From NCBI GenBank assembly GCA_020026335.1, contig JAHHQO010000001.1, positions 265,629 to 329,628 of the forward strand: 64,000 nucleotides of DNA, given 5' to 3'. Each line of letters begins with the position of its first letter. Positions within the stretch are counted from its first letter, which is position 1. Positions 42,926-51,122 of the stretch are shown piece after piece. The notes beneath the pieces are model-generated. The model had not been told where the DNA came from and made no database searches. It saw only the letters and a program-made list of their open reading frames with translations. The DNA comes from Alistipes sp. Lineage in GTDB: Bacteria; Bacteroidota; Bacteroidia; Bacteroidales; Rikenellaceae. Position numbers and translations under genes: made by a program.

Positions 42926-43663
42926 CGGTTTTTTACACTGCTCCTTGTAGTATTGTTCCTCCTCGGTGGGGTGGGCCGAATCCTCGTACCACGGCAGGTG
43001 CAGAATCTGATAGGGGGCTGCCATGCGGTAGGCCTCCAGCGAGGGACGGCGACTCAGACCCACGCGCGGACGATAGAGCGCGAATGTGGTGTCGATGGGC
43101 GCACGGTAGAGTAATAAATCGCCCTCCTGCACTTTTTGCTCGAAGAAACGACTCTCCCAGTCGATGACATCCTTTTTGTGGATATAGTGGTCGGGGAGGT
43201 TGTCGATGCGTATCGAAGGACCTATCTTGAAGGCATGGGGGCGTTCGTACTTCAAGATGCGGTGCATGTGGCCGATGATGTCGCCGGGACACGCCTCGTC
43301 CAACACCACATCGGCATCGGTGTAGATGTAGTAGTCGCCACAGAAGCGTTTGCGCACGGGGGCGTACTTCCACAAGGCCTTGAATCCGATGTTCTCGGGC
43401 AGGCGAATGACCTCGTAGGGACAACTCTTGTACCACTCCAGCAGGGGCGGGTAGGTGCTTTGGTTGTCGAGAATATGGATATTGGTATAGCCGCGCTGTT
43501 CCAGCGACCCGATGAGTTGTCGGAGGGTGGTCAGACGGTTGAAATTGTTGATGACGATGGGAATGTTGTGTGCATCGTCACCTAATTTCGAGGGGGAGAG
43601 CCATTCGCGAAATCTGAAATATCGAGAGCGAATGAAATCCTTGGTGTTGCCGAAAAGTTCCAT
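42902..43663 (-). CDS. GT2-like glycosyltransferase
   Basis: 253 aa. NIPIVINNFNRLTTLRQLIG near the N-terminus, LDNQSTYPPLLEW, and the metal site YYIYTDADVVLDEACPGDI fit a GT-A fold sugar transferase. Converges on the GT2 gene at 42072-42860. With the DUF5672 gene these three may act on one surface glycan; no flippase or polymerase is near. Confidence 0.82.
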   Translation of the reverse strand: MELFGNTKDFIRSRYFRFREWLSPSKLGDDAHNIPIVINNFNRLTTLRQLIGSLEQRGYTNIHILDNQSTYPPLLEWYKSCPYEVIRLPENIGFKALWKYAPVRKRFCGDYYIYTDADVVLDEACPGDIIGHMHRILKYERPHAFKIGPSIRIDNLPDHYIHKKDVIDWESRFFEQKVQEGDLLLYRAPIDTTFALYRPRVGLSRRPSLEAYRMAAPYQILHLPWYEDSAHPTEEEQYYKEQCKKPTAWSSKK

Positions 43664-43699
43664 AAGGGGGTATTTGATGACGGGTTATTGAATGATGGG

Positions 43700-45253
43700 T
43701 TATTTGATGTAGGTTTTTACGGCTGCGGCGATGTTCTCACCGTCCAAAGCCGCGGAGATGATACCGCCGGCATAACCTGCGCCCTCGCCTGCGGGGAAGA
43801 GTCCGCGTGTCTCGGGGTGCATGAGGGTGTCGGCATCACGGGGTATGCGCACGGGGGTCGAGGTGCGTGACTCGACACCTGCCACGATGGCTTCGTTGGT
43901 GACAAATCCTCTCAATCGGCGTCCGAAGTGGTCGAGACCCATTCTCAGACCCGTAGAGATGAAGTCGGGCATCCATTGGTCGAGACGCGAGGGGGTGATG
44001 CCCGGCACGTAGGAGGTCTTGGGCAACGATGTGCTGGCACGACCTGCCACGAAGTCCGCCACACGCTGTGCGGGGGCTATCTGATGGTCACCGCCGTTGA
44101 GGCGTGCCGTCTCCTCGAACTGCTGTTGGAATTTCAGACCTGCCAGCTCGCCCCACTCGCCGCGCAGGTGCTCGAAGTCCGACAGGCGCACCTCGGTCAC
44201 CAAACCCGAATTGGCGTAGGGCGATGTTCGACCGCTGGGTGACATGCCGTTGACCACCGACTGTTTGCTGTCGGTCATGGCCGGCACGATGAAACCGCCG
44301 GGGCACATACAGAACGAATAGACACCGCGTCCGTTCTGCTGGCAGACCAGCGAGTAGCTCGCCGCGGGAAGATACTCGCCGCGCTCCTTGCAGTGGTACT
44401 GTATGGAGTCGATGAGTGCCTGCGGATGCTCTATTCTCACACCCATGGCAAAGGCCTTGGCCTCGAGACGTATGCCCTTGCGGTGTAGCAGCTCGTAGAT
44501 GTCGCGTGCCGAGTGACCCGTGGCAAGAACCACCGCCGAACCCTCTATCAGCTCGTCACCACACCATACGCCCTCGATGCGCGAATCCTTGATTTTCAGG
44601 TCGGTGACCTTTCTGTCGAAGAGGAACTCGCCTCCGCACGCCAAGATGGTCTTGCGGATGTTGGTCATGATGCGCGGCAGCTTGTCGGTGCCGATGTGGG
44701 GGTGTGCCTCGTAGAGGATTTCGGGGTTGGCACCGTGGAAGACGAGGGTCTGGAGTGCCTTGTTGTAGTCGCCGCGTTTCTTGCTGCGTGTGAAGAGCTT
44801 GCCATCGGAGAATGTTCCTGCACCGCCCTCACCGAACGAGTAGTTCGAATCGGGATTGACATTGCCGTTGCGGTTGATTTGCGCGATGTCGTACTTGCGG
44901 TTGAGGACGTCCTTTCCGCGTTCGAGAATCACGGGCTTGAGTCCCAGCTCGATGAGGTGGAGTGCCGCGAAAAGACCGGCAGGGCCCGAACCCACAACGA
45001 TGACCTCCGTTTTGCCGTCCACCGACGGGTAGTCGAAGTGCAGGGGCGCAGGTTGGGGTTCGTTATCGACATAGATTTCGAGGGTCAGATTGACTTTGGG
45101 CAGTCGCTGACGGGCATCTATCGAGCGTTTGACCACTCTCACCAGAGCGATTTGGCGGGTGTCCACACCCATTTGGCGGGCGGCGGAGGAGGTGTAGTAA
45201 TTCACATCGGCGGCCTGCTTGGGGGTGAGTGTAAGCGTGATATTCTTTGGCAT
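43700..45253 (-). CDS. FAD-dependent oxidoreductase (COG2509 type)
   Basis: 517 aa from MPKNITLTLTPKQAAD; an in-frame ATG 30 bp earlier is less likely. The FAD site EVIVVGSGPAGLFAALHLIE and the sequence CMCPGGFIVPAMTDSKQSVV, with a C-terminal ETRGLFPAGEGAGYAGGIIS, match the COG2509 family of uncharacterised FAD-dependent dehydrogenases. Substrate unknown. Starts 36 nt upstream of the glycosyltransferase start on the same strand. Confidence 0.9.
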   Translation of the reverse strand: MPKNITLTLTPKQAADVNYYTSSAARQMGVDTRQIALVRVVKRSIDARQRLPKVNLTLEIYVDNEPQPAPLHFDYPSVDGKTEVIVVGSGPAGLFAALHLIELGLKPVILERGKDVLNRKYDIAQINRNGNVNPDSNYSFGEGGAGTFSDGKLFTRSKKRGDYNKALQTLVFHGANPEILYEAHPHIGTDKLPRIMTNIRKTILACGGEFLFDRKVTDLKIKDSRIEGVWCGDELIEGSAVVLATGHSARDIYELLHRKGIRLEAKAFAMGVRIEHPQALIDSIQYHCKERGEYLPAASYSLVCQQNGRGVYSFCMCPGGFIVPAMTDSKQSVVNGMSPSGRTSPYANSGLVTEVRLSDFEHLRGEWGELAGLKFQQQFEETARLNGGDHQIAPAQRVADFVAGRASTSLPKTSYVPGITPSRLDQWMPDFISTGLRMGLDHFGRRLRGFVTNEAIVAGVESRTSTPVRIPRDADTLMHPETRGLFPAGEGAGYAGGIISAALDGENIAAAVKTYIK

Positions 45254-45405
45254 GGGAATAAAAAGTCGTGTTAAAGTGAACAAAGATACTAATTTTTTTA
45301 CTCCGACTGCGCTATGGGGTGGCTTTTTCGTGGCGTGCGGAGGGCCAAAAGTCGTGAAATATCAATATTTTGGAGGGCGAAAATAGGGAGTTCGGAAATT
45401 TTTGC

Positions 45406-45413
45406 TACCTTTG
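45406..45413 (+). promoter_or_regulatory. -7 box of tRNA-Leu(TAG)
   Basis: TACCTTTG ends 12 nt before the tRNA; no clear -33 box. Confidence 0.55.
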
Positions 45414-45425
45414 TAGCTGCATTGC

Positions 45426-45507
45426 GCGGATATGGTGTAATTGGTAGCCACGTCAGACTTAGGATCTGATGCCGTGAGGCGTGGGGGTTCGAGTCCCTTT
45501 ATCCGCA
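45426..45507 (+). tRNA. tRNA-Leu(TAG)
   Basis: 82 nt class II tRNA. Acceptor GCGGATA pairs with TATCCGC, discriminator A45507. The anticodon stem-loop TCAGA-CTTAGGA-TCTGA gives TAG (Leu, CUA). The variable arm is long. CCA is not encoded. Confidence 0.95.
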
Positions 45508-45512
45508 CTGAA

Positions 45513-45541
45513 GAGACCACCGTTGAGGAGTCTCTTTTTTT
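45513..45541 (+). terminator. Terminator of tRNA-Leu
   Basis: Arms AAGAGAC/GTCTCTT followed by Ts, directly after the tRNA. Confidence 0.75.
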
Positions 45542-45572
45542 GTACCCTGTGGTGAGGGGAGGGGCAAACAAA

Positions 45573-45611
45573 AAAAGACGACCGAAAGCACATCGCTTTC
45601 GGTCGTCTTTT
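45573..45611 (-). terminator. Terminator of the sulfatase gene
   Basis: 17-bp perfect stem (45573-45589 with 45595-45611, arm AAAAGACGACCGAAAGC), 20 nt after the sulfatase stop on the minus strand. Confidence 0.88.
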
Positions 45612-45630
45612 CTCGTTTCGTGTCGGGGAA

Positions 45631-47199
45631 TTACTTCTTCAACTCCTCCTCGATGGGGTCGTGGTACTGCTCTTGCAGACGGTGCAACTCCTCCTTGAGT
45701 TGTGAGGTCAGCTCCTCGTAGCCCGGCTCGCCGTAGAGGTTGTGCATCTCGTGGGGGTCGTGCTGCAAGTCGTACAACTCCCACACATCGATGTCGTTGT
45801 AGAAGTGAATGAGCTTGTAGCGGTCGGTTCTCACACCGTAGTGACGCTTGACCATGTGCTCGGCAGGGTACTCGTAGAAGTGGTAGTAGAGCGACTTGCG
45901 CCACGAGTCGGGGTGCTCGCCCTTGAGCAGGGGAAGTAAAGAGACGCCCTGAATGTCGTCGGGCACTGCCACACCTGCCAATTCGAGGAAGGTGGGGGCG
46001 TAGTCGATGTTCTGCACCATCTCGTCAATGTCGCCACGGCGGTCGAAACCCTTGGGCAGACGCATCACCAAAGGCGTGTGCATCGACTCTTCGTACATGA
46101 AACGCTTGTCGAACCAGCCGTGCTCACCCATGTAGAAACCCTGGTCGGAGGTGTAGACCACAAGGGTGTTGTCCAAAAGTCCCTTTTCGTCGAGGTAGTC
46201 CAGCACGCGACCCACATTGTCGTCGAGGGATTTGAGTACCTTGGCGTAGTCGCGCATATATCGCTGATATTTCCACTCGTCGAGTGCCTTGCCCGTGGGA
46301 GGCTGGGCATAGAACTGCTTGATGATGGGGTCGTAGACCTTGTCGTAGGCGGCTCTCTCCTCTGCGGTCATGCGGCCGATGAACTCCTCGTAGGTGGCTT
46401 TGAGACGGGTCTCCAGCTGCGGATTGTACATTTTCGTGTCGTAGATGATGTCCATGTGACGGCCAATCTCCATCTCCTGTGCCCGGGCGGCGGGACGACC
46501 CGCGTAGTCGTCGTAGAAATTCTCGGGCAGGGGGAAGGTCTTGTCCTCGTAGAGCGACAGATATTTGGTCTCGGGCAGCCAGTTGCGGTGGCACGCCTTG
46601 TGGTGAATGAAAAGGCAGAACGGCTTTTGCGTGTCGCGCTCCTCATCCATCCAGTGGAGGGCCTTGTCGGTGATGATGTTCGTGAGATAACCTTTATTGA
46701 CGAGGGTGTCGCACTGCTCGTTGATGAAACGGGGATTGTAGTAGTCGCCCTGTCCGGGGACTATCTCCCAGTGGTCGAAGCCCGTGGGAATACTCTCCAA
46801 ATGCCACTTGCCGATGATGGCGGTCTGGTAGCCTGCCTTCTGCAACAACTTGGGCATGGTCTGCTGACTGCCGTCGAATACGGCAGTGATGTTGTTGGTG
46901 AAGCCGTTGGCGTGGCTGTGCTTGCCCGTGAGCATGCAGGCGCGGCTCGGTCCGCTGAGCGAGTTGGCGACAAAACTGTTGGTGAAACGCACGCCGTCGG
47001 CGGCGATACGGTCGAGGTTGGGGGTCTCGACAAAACGAGAGTCGTAGCAACTCATCATCTGCGCCGTGTGGTCATCGGTCATGATGTAGACGATGTTGGG
47101 GCGCGATGCGGGGGCTTGGGGTGCGGTGCAGGCCGCAGGTGCCAGTGCCGAGGCTCCGGTGGCGGAGCAGAGGACTAAACGCGGGAAGTTTTTCATCAT
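45631..47199 (-). CDS. Secreted sulfatase, GlcNAc-6-O-sulfatase-like (S1_11 type)
   Basis: 522 aa. A signal peptide precedes a possible lipobox (Cys24). The catalytic signature is SGPSRACMLTG with Ser82, a Ser-type sulfatase whose Ser must become formylglycine by an anaerobic SAM maturase (anSME) encoded elsewhere. Metal site TDDHTAQ, IGKWHLES and TSDQGFYMGEHGWFDKRFMY are also present. The N-terminal third resembles the Bacteroides GlcNAc-6-O-sulfatases acting on heparan sulfate or mucin glycans. No SusCD pair is next to it. Confidence 0.88.
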   Translation of the reverse strand: MMKNFPRLVLCSATGASALAPAACTAPQAPASRPNIVYIMTDDHTAQMMSCYDSRFVETPNLDRIAADGVRFTNSFVANSLSGPSRACMLTGKHSHANGFTNNITAVFDGSQQTMPKLLQKAGYQTAIIGKWHLESIPTGFDHWEIVPGQGDYYNPRFINEQCDTLVNKGYLTNIITDKALHWMDEERDTQKPFCLFIHHKACHRNWLPETKYLSLYEDKTFPLPENFYDDYAGRPAARAQEMEIGRHMDIIYDTKMYNPQLETRLKATYEEFIGRMTAEERAAYDKVYDPIIKQFYAQPPTGKALDEWKYQRYMRDYAKVLKSLDDNVGRVLDYLDEKGLLDNTLVVYTSDQGFYMGEHGWFDKRFMYEESMHTPLVMRLPKGFDRRGDIDEMVQNIDYAPTFLELAGVAVPDDIQGVSLLPLLKGEHPDSWRKSLYYHFYEYPAEHMVKRHYGVRTDRYKLIHFYNDIDVWELYDLQHDPHEMHNLYGEPGYEELTSQLKEELHRLQEQYHDPIEEELKK

Positions 47200-47218
47200 T
47201 TCAGGTATTTTGTGGGGG

Positions 47219-48562
47219 TTAGACCTTCAGTCGCTTCCAGTGACCCATGCGCAGATAGACGTAGGAGAGCATCAGCACCAGATAGTAGACATGGTCGGCT
47301 GTCCAGGCGATGGTGACATCGGCATGAAGCTGCTCCACGATGACATATATATATATTATGTAGATGACAATCGAACTCAACGCCAGCAACATGGCGGCGC
47401 GTGTGTCACCCGTACCCGACACGCTGAACTCGTAGATGACACCCGGTGTCGAAAGGAGGAACGAGGAGAGCATGACCCACATGACGACCACACCCTGAGT
47501 GATGTGGGTGGGGTTGTCGGTGTAGATGGCCAGTGCCTGCTGGGGGAAGATGGCCATGAGAATGACCAGCGGCAGGATAAAGAGGAAACACAGCCCCACG
47601 ATGCGGTTGCTCAAGGGCAGCACTTCGTCCTGCTTGCCCAGACCGATGAGGTTGCTGATCAGCGAGCTGGCTGTCGATGCAAAGGCACTGAGGAACATGA
47701 AGATGATGGTGGTGATGCTGCGCACGATGTTGGTGATGGCGAGGGGAGTCTCACCGAGGTGCTCGATGGCCACGAAGAAGTAGAACCAGCTCAGGTAGGC
47801 CAAACCCTGCTGCAACATAATCCACACGGCAACGCCCAGAATACTGCGCAGGAGCTTGAAGTCGATGGTGTTGATGCGAAAGAGGTCGTAGGCCTTGTAG
47901 TCGGTCTTGAGCTTGGTGTAGATGATGAAGAATATCAGCGACACGGCTTCCGAGATGGAGGAGGCCATCGCCGCACCGGCAATACCCAGCTCTGGGAAGC
48001 CCAACTTGCCGAATATCAGCACATAATTGAGCACTACGTTGGTGAGTACCATCACCAACGAGTTGCTGATGAGGATACGTGTGTTGGTTGTGGCGACATA
48101 GAAGGCGCGGAACATGGCGGCCGTGAAGGCGAAGAAGTAGCCGTAGATGCGCCAATTGAGGTAGCTCAACGATGCCTGATAGACCTTCTCCGACTCGATG
48201 ATATGCCCCAAAAGTCGGGGGGCGAACATCGAGGTGGCGAGGAAGAAGAACGACGCCATGAGTACAAGGAAGATGTTGCCCTGTGCGAAGACGGGGCCTA
48301 TGGCCTTGAAGTCACCCTCGCCGTTGCGGCGAGCCATGATGACCTGCGCACCGATGCTGAATCCGAATCCGAGCATGAAGATGACCAGATAGAAGACTCC
48401 GGCAATGGCCGATGCGCCGAGTTCGGCTTCGCCCACACGACCCAGGTAGGCGGTGTCGGTGATACCGATGAGCTGCTCCATGAGCAGGCTCAACAGCACG
48501 GGCAGGGTGATTTTGATAATCTCGCGGTTGGAGAAATGGAGTGATTTCGATTTTGTTGTCAC
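47219..48562 (-). CDS. MATE-family efflux transporter
   Basis: 447 aa with a GTG start (48562) and twelve membrane helices. MATE marks: LPVLLSLLMEQLIGITDTAYLG near the N-terminus, GIAGAAMASSISEA in the middle. The frame stays open 222 bp further upstream, but a full promoter at 48632-48663 lies inside that stretch and the upstream residues are not MATE-like, so the GTG is preferred. Exports drugs or metabolites by Na+ or H+ exchange. Follows no operon partner; the sulfatase starts 20 nt downstream. Confidence 0.9.
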   Translation of the reverse strand: MTTKSKSLHFSNREIIKITLPVLLSLLMEQLIGITDTAYLGRVGEAELGASAIAGVFYLVIFMLGFGFSIGAQVIMARRNGEGDFKAIGPVFAQGNIFLVLMASFFFLATSMFAPRLLGHIIESEKVYQASLSYLNWRIYGYFFAFTAAMFRAFYVATTNTRILISNSLVMVLTNVVLNYVLIFGKLGFPELGIAGAAMASSISEAVSLIFFIIYTKLKTDYKAYDLFRINTIDFKLLRSILGVAVWIMLQQGLAYLSWFYFFVAIEHLGETPLAITNIVRSITTIIFMFLSAFASTASSLISNLIGLGKQDEVLPLSNRIVGLCFLFILPLVILMAIFPQQALAIYTDNPTHITQGVVVMWVMLSSFLLSTPGVIYEFSVSGTGDTRAAMLLALSSIVIYIIYIYVIVEQLHADVTIAWTADHVYYLVLMLSYVYLRMGHWKRLKV

Positions 48563-48631
48563 GATGCTTGTTGGGTTTAGAGTTTGGGAGGGGCGGCTGA
48601 CCCATAGGTGTTTCCGCCCCGAAACAGAGGG

Positions 48632-48663
48632 CAAAGATAAGGCTTTGGCAGGGAATGAGCAAA
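48632..48663 (-). promoter_or_regulatory. Promoter of the MATE gene
   Basis: Minus strand: TTTG (48660-48663), 20 nt, TATCTTTG (48632-48639). The -33 box lies in the T-run of the hpf terminator. Confidence 0.8.
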
Positions 48664-48697
48664 AAAAATCACGGCCGCCAATTGGGGCGACCGTGTG
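48662..48697 (-). terminator. Terminator of xer-hpf
   Basis: Stem CACGGCCGCC/GGCGACCGTG (48671-48680 with 48687-48696, one mismatch) followed on the minus strand by Ts. Confidence 0.8.
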
Positions 48698-48734
48698 ATA
48701 AGGTAAAAAGTATGAATTATATGGTGTCGAGCGA

Positions 48735-49031
48735 TTACTTGTCGCCCTTGCCCTTAAACTTGTCGAGCTGGTGTTTGAGAGCATCGATGGACTCGTCTAC
48801 CGATTCTTCGAAACTCTTTGACTGGTGAGAAGCCACCAAATCCTCACCCGGCATGTGGAGGGTGATGGTTGCGATTTTGTTGCCTTTTTCGTGGTCTTTA
48901 TCGAGTTTGAGGATAACCTCTGCACCTGTTGAGCGCTCTGCAAAACGATCTAACTTGGCCATCTTAGCCTCTACAAATTCGAGCAATCTCTTGTCGGCGT
49001 CGAATTTTACCGATTGAATCTGAACGTTCAT
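48735..49031 (-). CDS. hpf: Short ribosome hibernation promoting factor
   Basis: 98 aa, short form without the dimerisation domain. Starts MNVQIQSVKFDADKRLLEFV, with VILKLDKDHEKGNKIATITL and SFEESVDESIDALKHQLDK typical of HPF/YfiA. It binds the ribosome decoding region in stationary phase. Lies 21 nt after the Xer gene, an order common in Bacteroidetes. Confidence 0.94.
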   Translation of the reverse strand: MNVQIQSVKFDADKRLLEFVEAKMAKLDRFAERSTGAEVILKLDKDHEKGNKIATITLHMPGEDLVASHQSKSFEESVDESIDALKHQLDKFKGKGDK

Positions 49032-49052
49032 AACTCACTAATTTAAAGTTAA

Positions 49053-49976
49053 TTACTCCCCACCTTTTTCTCTGGGGTGGGCTTTGTTGTAAATCTCTTT
49101 CAGACGGGCTATGCTGTTGTGGGTATAGACCTCGGTGGCCTTCAGCGACGCGTGACCCAGGAGTTCCTGTATCTCGCGCATGTCGGCGCCTCCGTTGAGC
49201 AGATGGGTGGCAAACGTGTGTCGTAACACATGAGGGCTTTTCTTGCCCTGCACCCCTCCGCGGGTCAATTCCTGACGAACAATACGGTAGACCGTGCTTC
49301 GGGAGATTCGTTTTCCTTTACGTGTTAAAATTAACGCTTTTTCGTCTGAATTGCAAATTTTTTGCCGTTCAATTAGCGTCAGGTATTCCCTTATTTTTTT
49401 GCGTGTCACCTCCATGACGGGCACCATGCGCTCCTTGTCGCCCTTACCTCTGACTTTCAACAGACGGCAGTCGTCCACGAGGTCGTCACGGTCGATGCCC
49501 GTCAGCTCGGCAAGACGTAGGCCCAGTGAGTAGAGCAGGAGTATGATGAGCGAATTGCGGTGCTCCTCAAATTCATCATCGCTTCCCTTCGAAGCCTCGT
49601 CCTCCTCGCGCTCGTTGGCCAGAATCTGCCCCATGCGGCTCTCGGGAACGAAGGCCGGCAGGCGTTTCTTGGTGCGCAGCGAAGGTATGGCCTTCATGAT
49701 GTCACACTTCGTGCGTCCCGTGGAGAGCAGCCACCGAAAAAGGGTTCTCAGGGTCGAGACCTCGCGGTTCATCGAGGCCGAGGAGATGTGTCCCTGCTCG
49801 GTGCGCCACACGATCCATTCTCTGACCCTGTCGCGCGTGATTGCTTCGGGGTGGAAATCCTCCCACGAGAAGCCTGCCCATTCGATGAAACGCTCGATGT
49901 CCTTGCGGTAGTTGCGGACGGTGAGGGGTGAGAATCGTTGTTCACGCTCTATATATCTTATAAATTCATCAAGCAT
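49053..49976 (-). CDS. xerC: Tyrosine recombinase XerC/XerD type
   Basis: 307 aa. N-terminal SAM-like core-binding domain (about 1-95) and a catalytic domain with Arg154 (GLRLAEL), Lys178, His249 and Arg252 (HVLRHTFATH), His275 (LLGHASL) and nucleophile Tyr284 (TEVYTHN). A charged insert EREEDEASKGSDDEFEEHR (about 122-140) is a local oddity. Most likely the chromosome-dimer resolvase; linkage to hpf supports a core role and not a mobile element. Confidence 0.9.
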   Translation of the reverse strand: MLDEFIRYIEREQRFSPLTVRNYRKDIERFIEWAGFSWEDFHPEAITRDRVREWIVWRTEQGHISSASMNREVSTLRTLFRWLLSTGRTKCDIMKAIPSLRTKKRLPAFVPESRMGQILANEREEDEASKGSDDEFEEHRNSLIILLLYSLGLRLAELTGIDRDDLVDDCRLLKVRGKGDKERMVPVMEVTRKKIREYLTLIERQKICNSDEKALILTRKGKRISRSTVYRIVRQELTRGGVQGKKSPHVLRHTFATHLLNGGADMREIQELLGHASLKATEVYTHNSIARLKEIYNKAHPREKGGE

Positions 49977-50086
49977 ATTACAAATATACGAAATGCGAAC
50001 GGGGCATCAAAGCCTGCGCGTGGTTTTTGTCCTGCGCCGTGGGGCGGTGTCCTGCTCTCCGCTTCAGAATATTGGGAAAAAGTTTT

Positions 50087-50094
50087 TACCTTTG
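50087..50094 (+). promoter_or_regulatory. -7 box upstream of the flavin reductase gene
   Basis: TACCTTTG without a clear -33 box, 139 nt before the ATG. The leader between them contains a repeated GGCGGAGAC word (50101-50111 and 50194-50204) and no recognised riboswitch. Confidence 0.4.
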
Positions 50095-50233
50095 TTCCGT
50101 CGGCGGAGACTGTTCGCTTTTCGGGTTGCCTGTTTATCCCTATAACGCGAAAAAAGTGCTCCGTAGTATGTAGTGCGCCCACATTGTTTTCCTCGGCGGA
50201 GACATGGGACTGAAAATCAGAAATCTGTGAATT

Positions 50234-50818
50234 ATGAAAGAGTCGTGGAAACCCGGCACGGTGATTTACCCCCTGCCGGCGGTGTTGGTCAGTTGCGGAG
50301 CAGGCGAGGAGGAGTATAACCTGCTCACGGTGGCATGGACGGGTACGGTGTGCACCAATCCCCCGATGTGCTACATCTCGGTGCGTCCCGAACGCCACTC
50401 CTATGAAATCATACGCCGCACGGGCGAATTTGTCATCAACCTCACCACCGAGGAGCTGGCGCGTGCCACCGACTGGTGCGGTGTGCGCTCGGGCAGGGAC
50501 TACGACAAGTTCCGCGAGATGGGCCTCACCCCCGTGAAGGGCAGTGTGGTGTCGGCACCTCTGGTCGAGGAGTCACCCGTGAATATCGAGTGCCGTGTGA
50601 AGCAGATTCTGCCGCTCGGCTCTCACGATATGTTCATCGCCGAGGTGGTCGCCGTTCAGGTCGATGACCGCTATATCAATCCCGAGACGGGGCGTTTCTC
50701 GCTGGAGGACGCTCACCCCATCGTCTATTCCCATGGCGAGTATTTCTCGCTGGGCAAGGTCATCGGACACTTCGGCTGGTCGGTGCGCAAGAAGAAAAAG
50801 CGTACCGCCAAAAAATAG
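50234..50818 (+). CDS. Flavin reductase-like (FMN-binding split barrel) protein
   Basis: 194 aa. The split-barrel FMN domain is clear: TVAWTGTVCTNPPMCYISVR (about 34-53), HSYEIIRRTGEFVINL, and the C-terminal HPIVYSHGEYFSLGK. The tail is basic (RKKKKRTAKK). Members reduce flavin or use bound FMN in redox reactions; the partner is unknown. Single gene. Confidence 0.9.
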   Translation: MKESWKPGTVIYPLPAVLVSCGAGEEEYNLLTVAWTGTVCTNPPMCYISVRPERHSYEIIRRTGEFVINLTTEELARATDWCGVRSGRDYDKFREMGLTPVKGSVVSAPLVEESPVNIECRVKQILPLGSHDMFIAEVVAVQVDDRYINPETGRFSLEDAHPIVYSHGEYFSLGKVIGHFGWSVRKKKKRTAKK

Positions 50819-50888
50819 CCTTCTGATACGGAGATGGGGTAGGGGAGCGGTCGAGATTGCGACCGTCAGCCTGCATTGAGAAAAACAA

Positions 50889-50920
50889 AAAAGCGACAAC
50901 CTTTTCGGATTGTCGCTTTT
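50889..50920 (-). terminator. Terminator of tRNA-Thr
   Basis: Stem AAAAGCGACAA/TTGTCGCTTTT (about 50889-50899 with 50910-50920), Ts following on the minus strand. Confidence 0.88.
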
Positions 50921-50927
50921 CTTTGTG

Positions 50928-51000
50928 AGCCGAAACCGGGACTTGAACCCGGGACCTTTTCATTACGAGTGAAACGCTCTACCAACTGAGCTATTTCGGC
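50928..51000 (-). tRNA. tRNA-Thr(CGT)
   Basis: 73 nt. Acceptor GCCGAAA/TTTCGGC, discriminator T. The anticodon stem-loop TTTCA-CTCGTAA-TGAAA gives CGT (Thr, ACG). D arm GCTCAGTTGGTAGAGC and T arm CCGGGTTCAAGTCCCGG are regular. CCA is not encoded. Confidence 0.95.
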
Positions 51001-51032
51001 ATTGGGAGGTCTTCATTCCCCCTAACGGTGTG

Positions 51033-51064
51033 CAAATATCATCAAAAAAAAATCGTAATGCAAG
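51033..51064 (-). promoter_or_regulatory. Promoter of tRNA-Thr
   Basis: Minus strand: CTTG (51061-51064), 20 nt, GATATTTG (51033-51040); both boxes are one base off consensus. Confidence 0.55.
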
Positions 51065-51122
51065 ATTTTACTTAAAAATTTCACATTTTGTTGCTATCTT
51101 CGCACATAAATTAAAATCTGCT

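Noticed and set aside
46078..48544. Long plus-strand open frames (46078-47178 and 47093-48544)
   Set aside because: Antisense to the sulfatase and MATE genes, which have clear family motifs; the frames have none.
49053..49976. Tyrosine recombinase as an integrase of a mobile element
   Set aside because: It is XerC/D-like, coupled with hpf in the usual Bacteroidetes order, with no element genes around it.
50095..50233. FMN riboswitch before the flavin reductase gene
   Set aside because: The leader of about 130 nt lacks the conserved FMN aptamer sequence.
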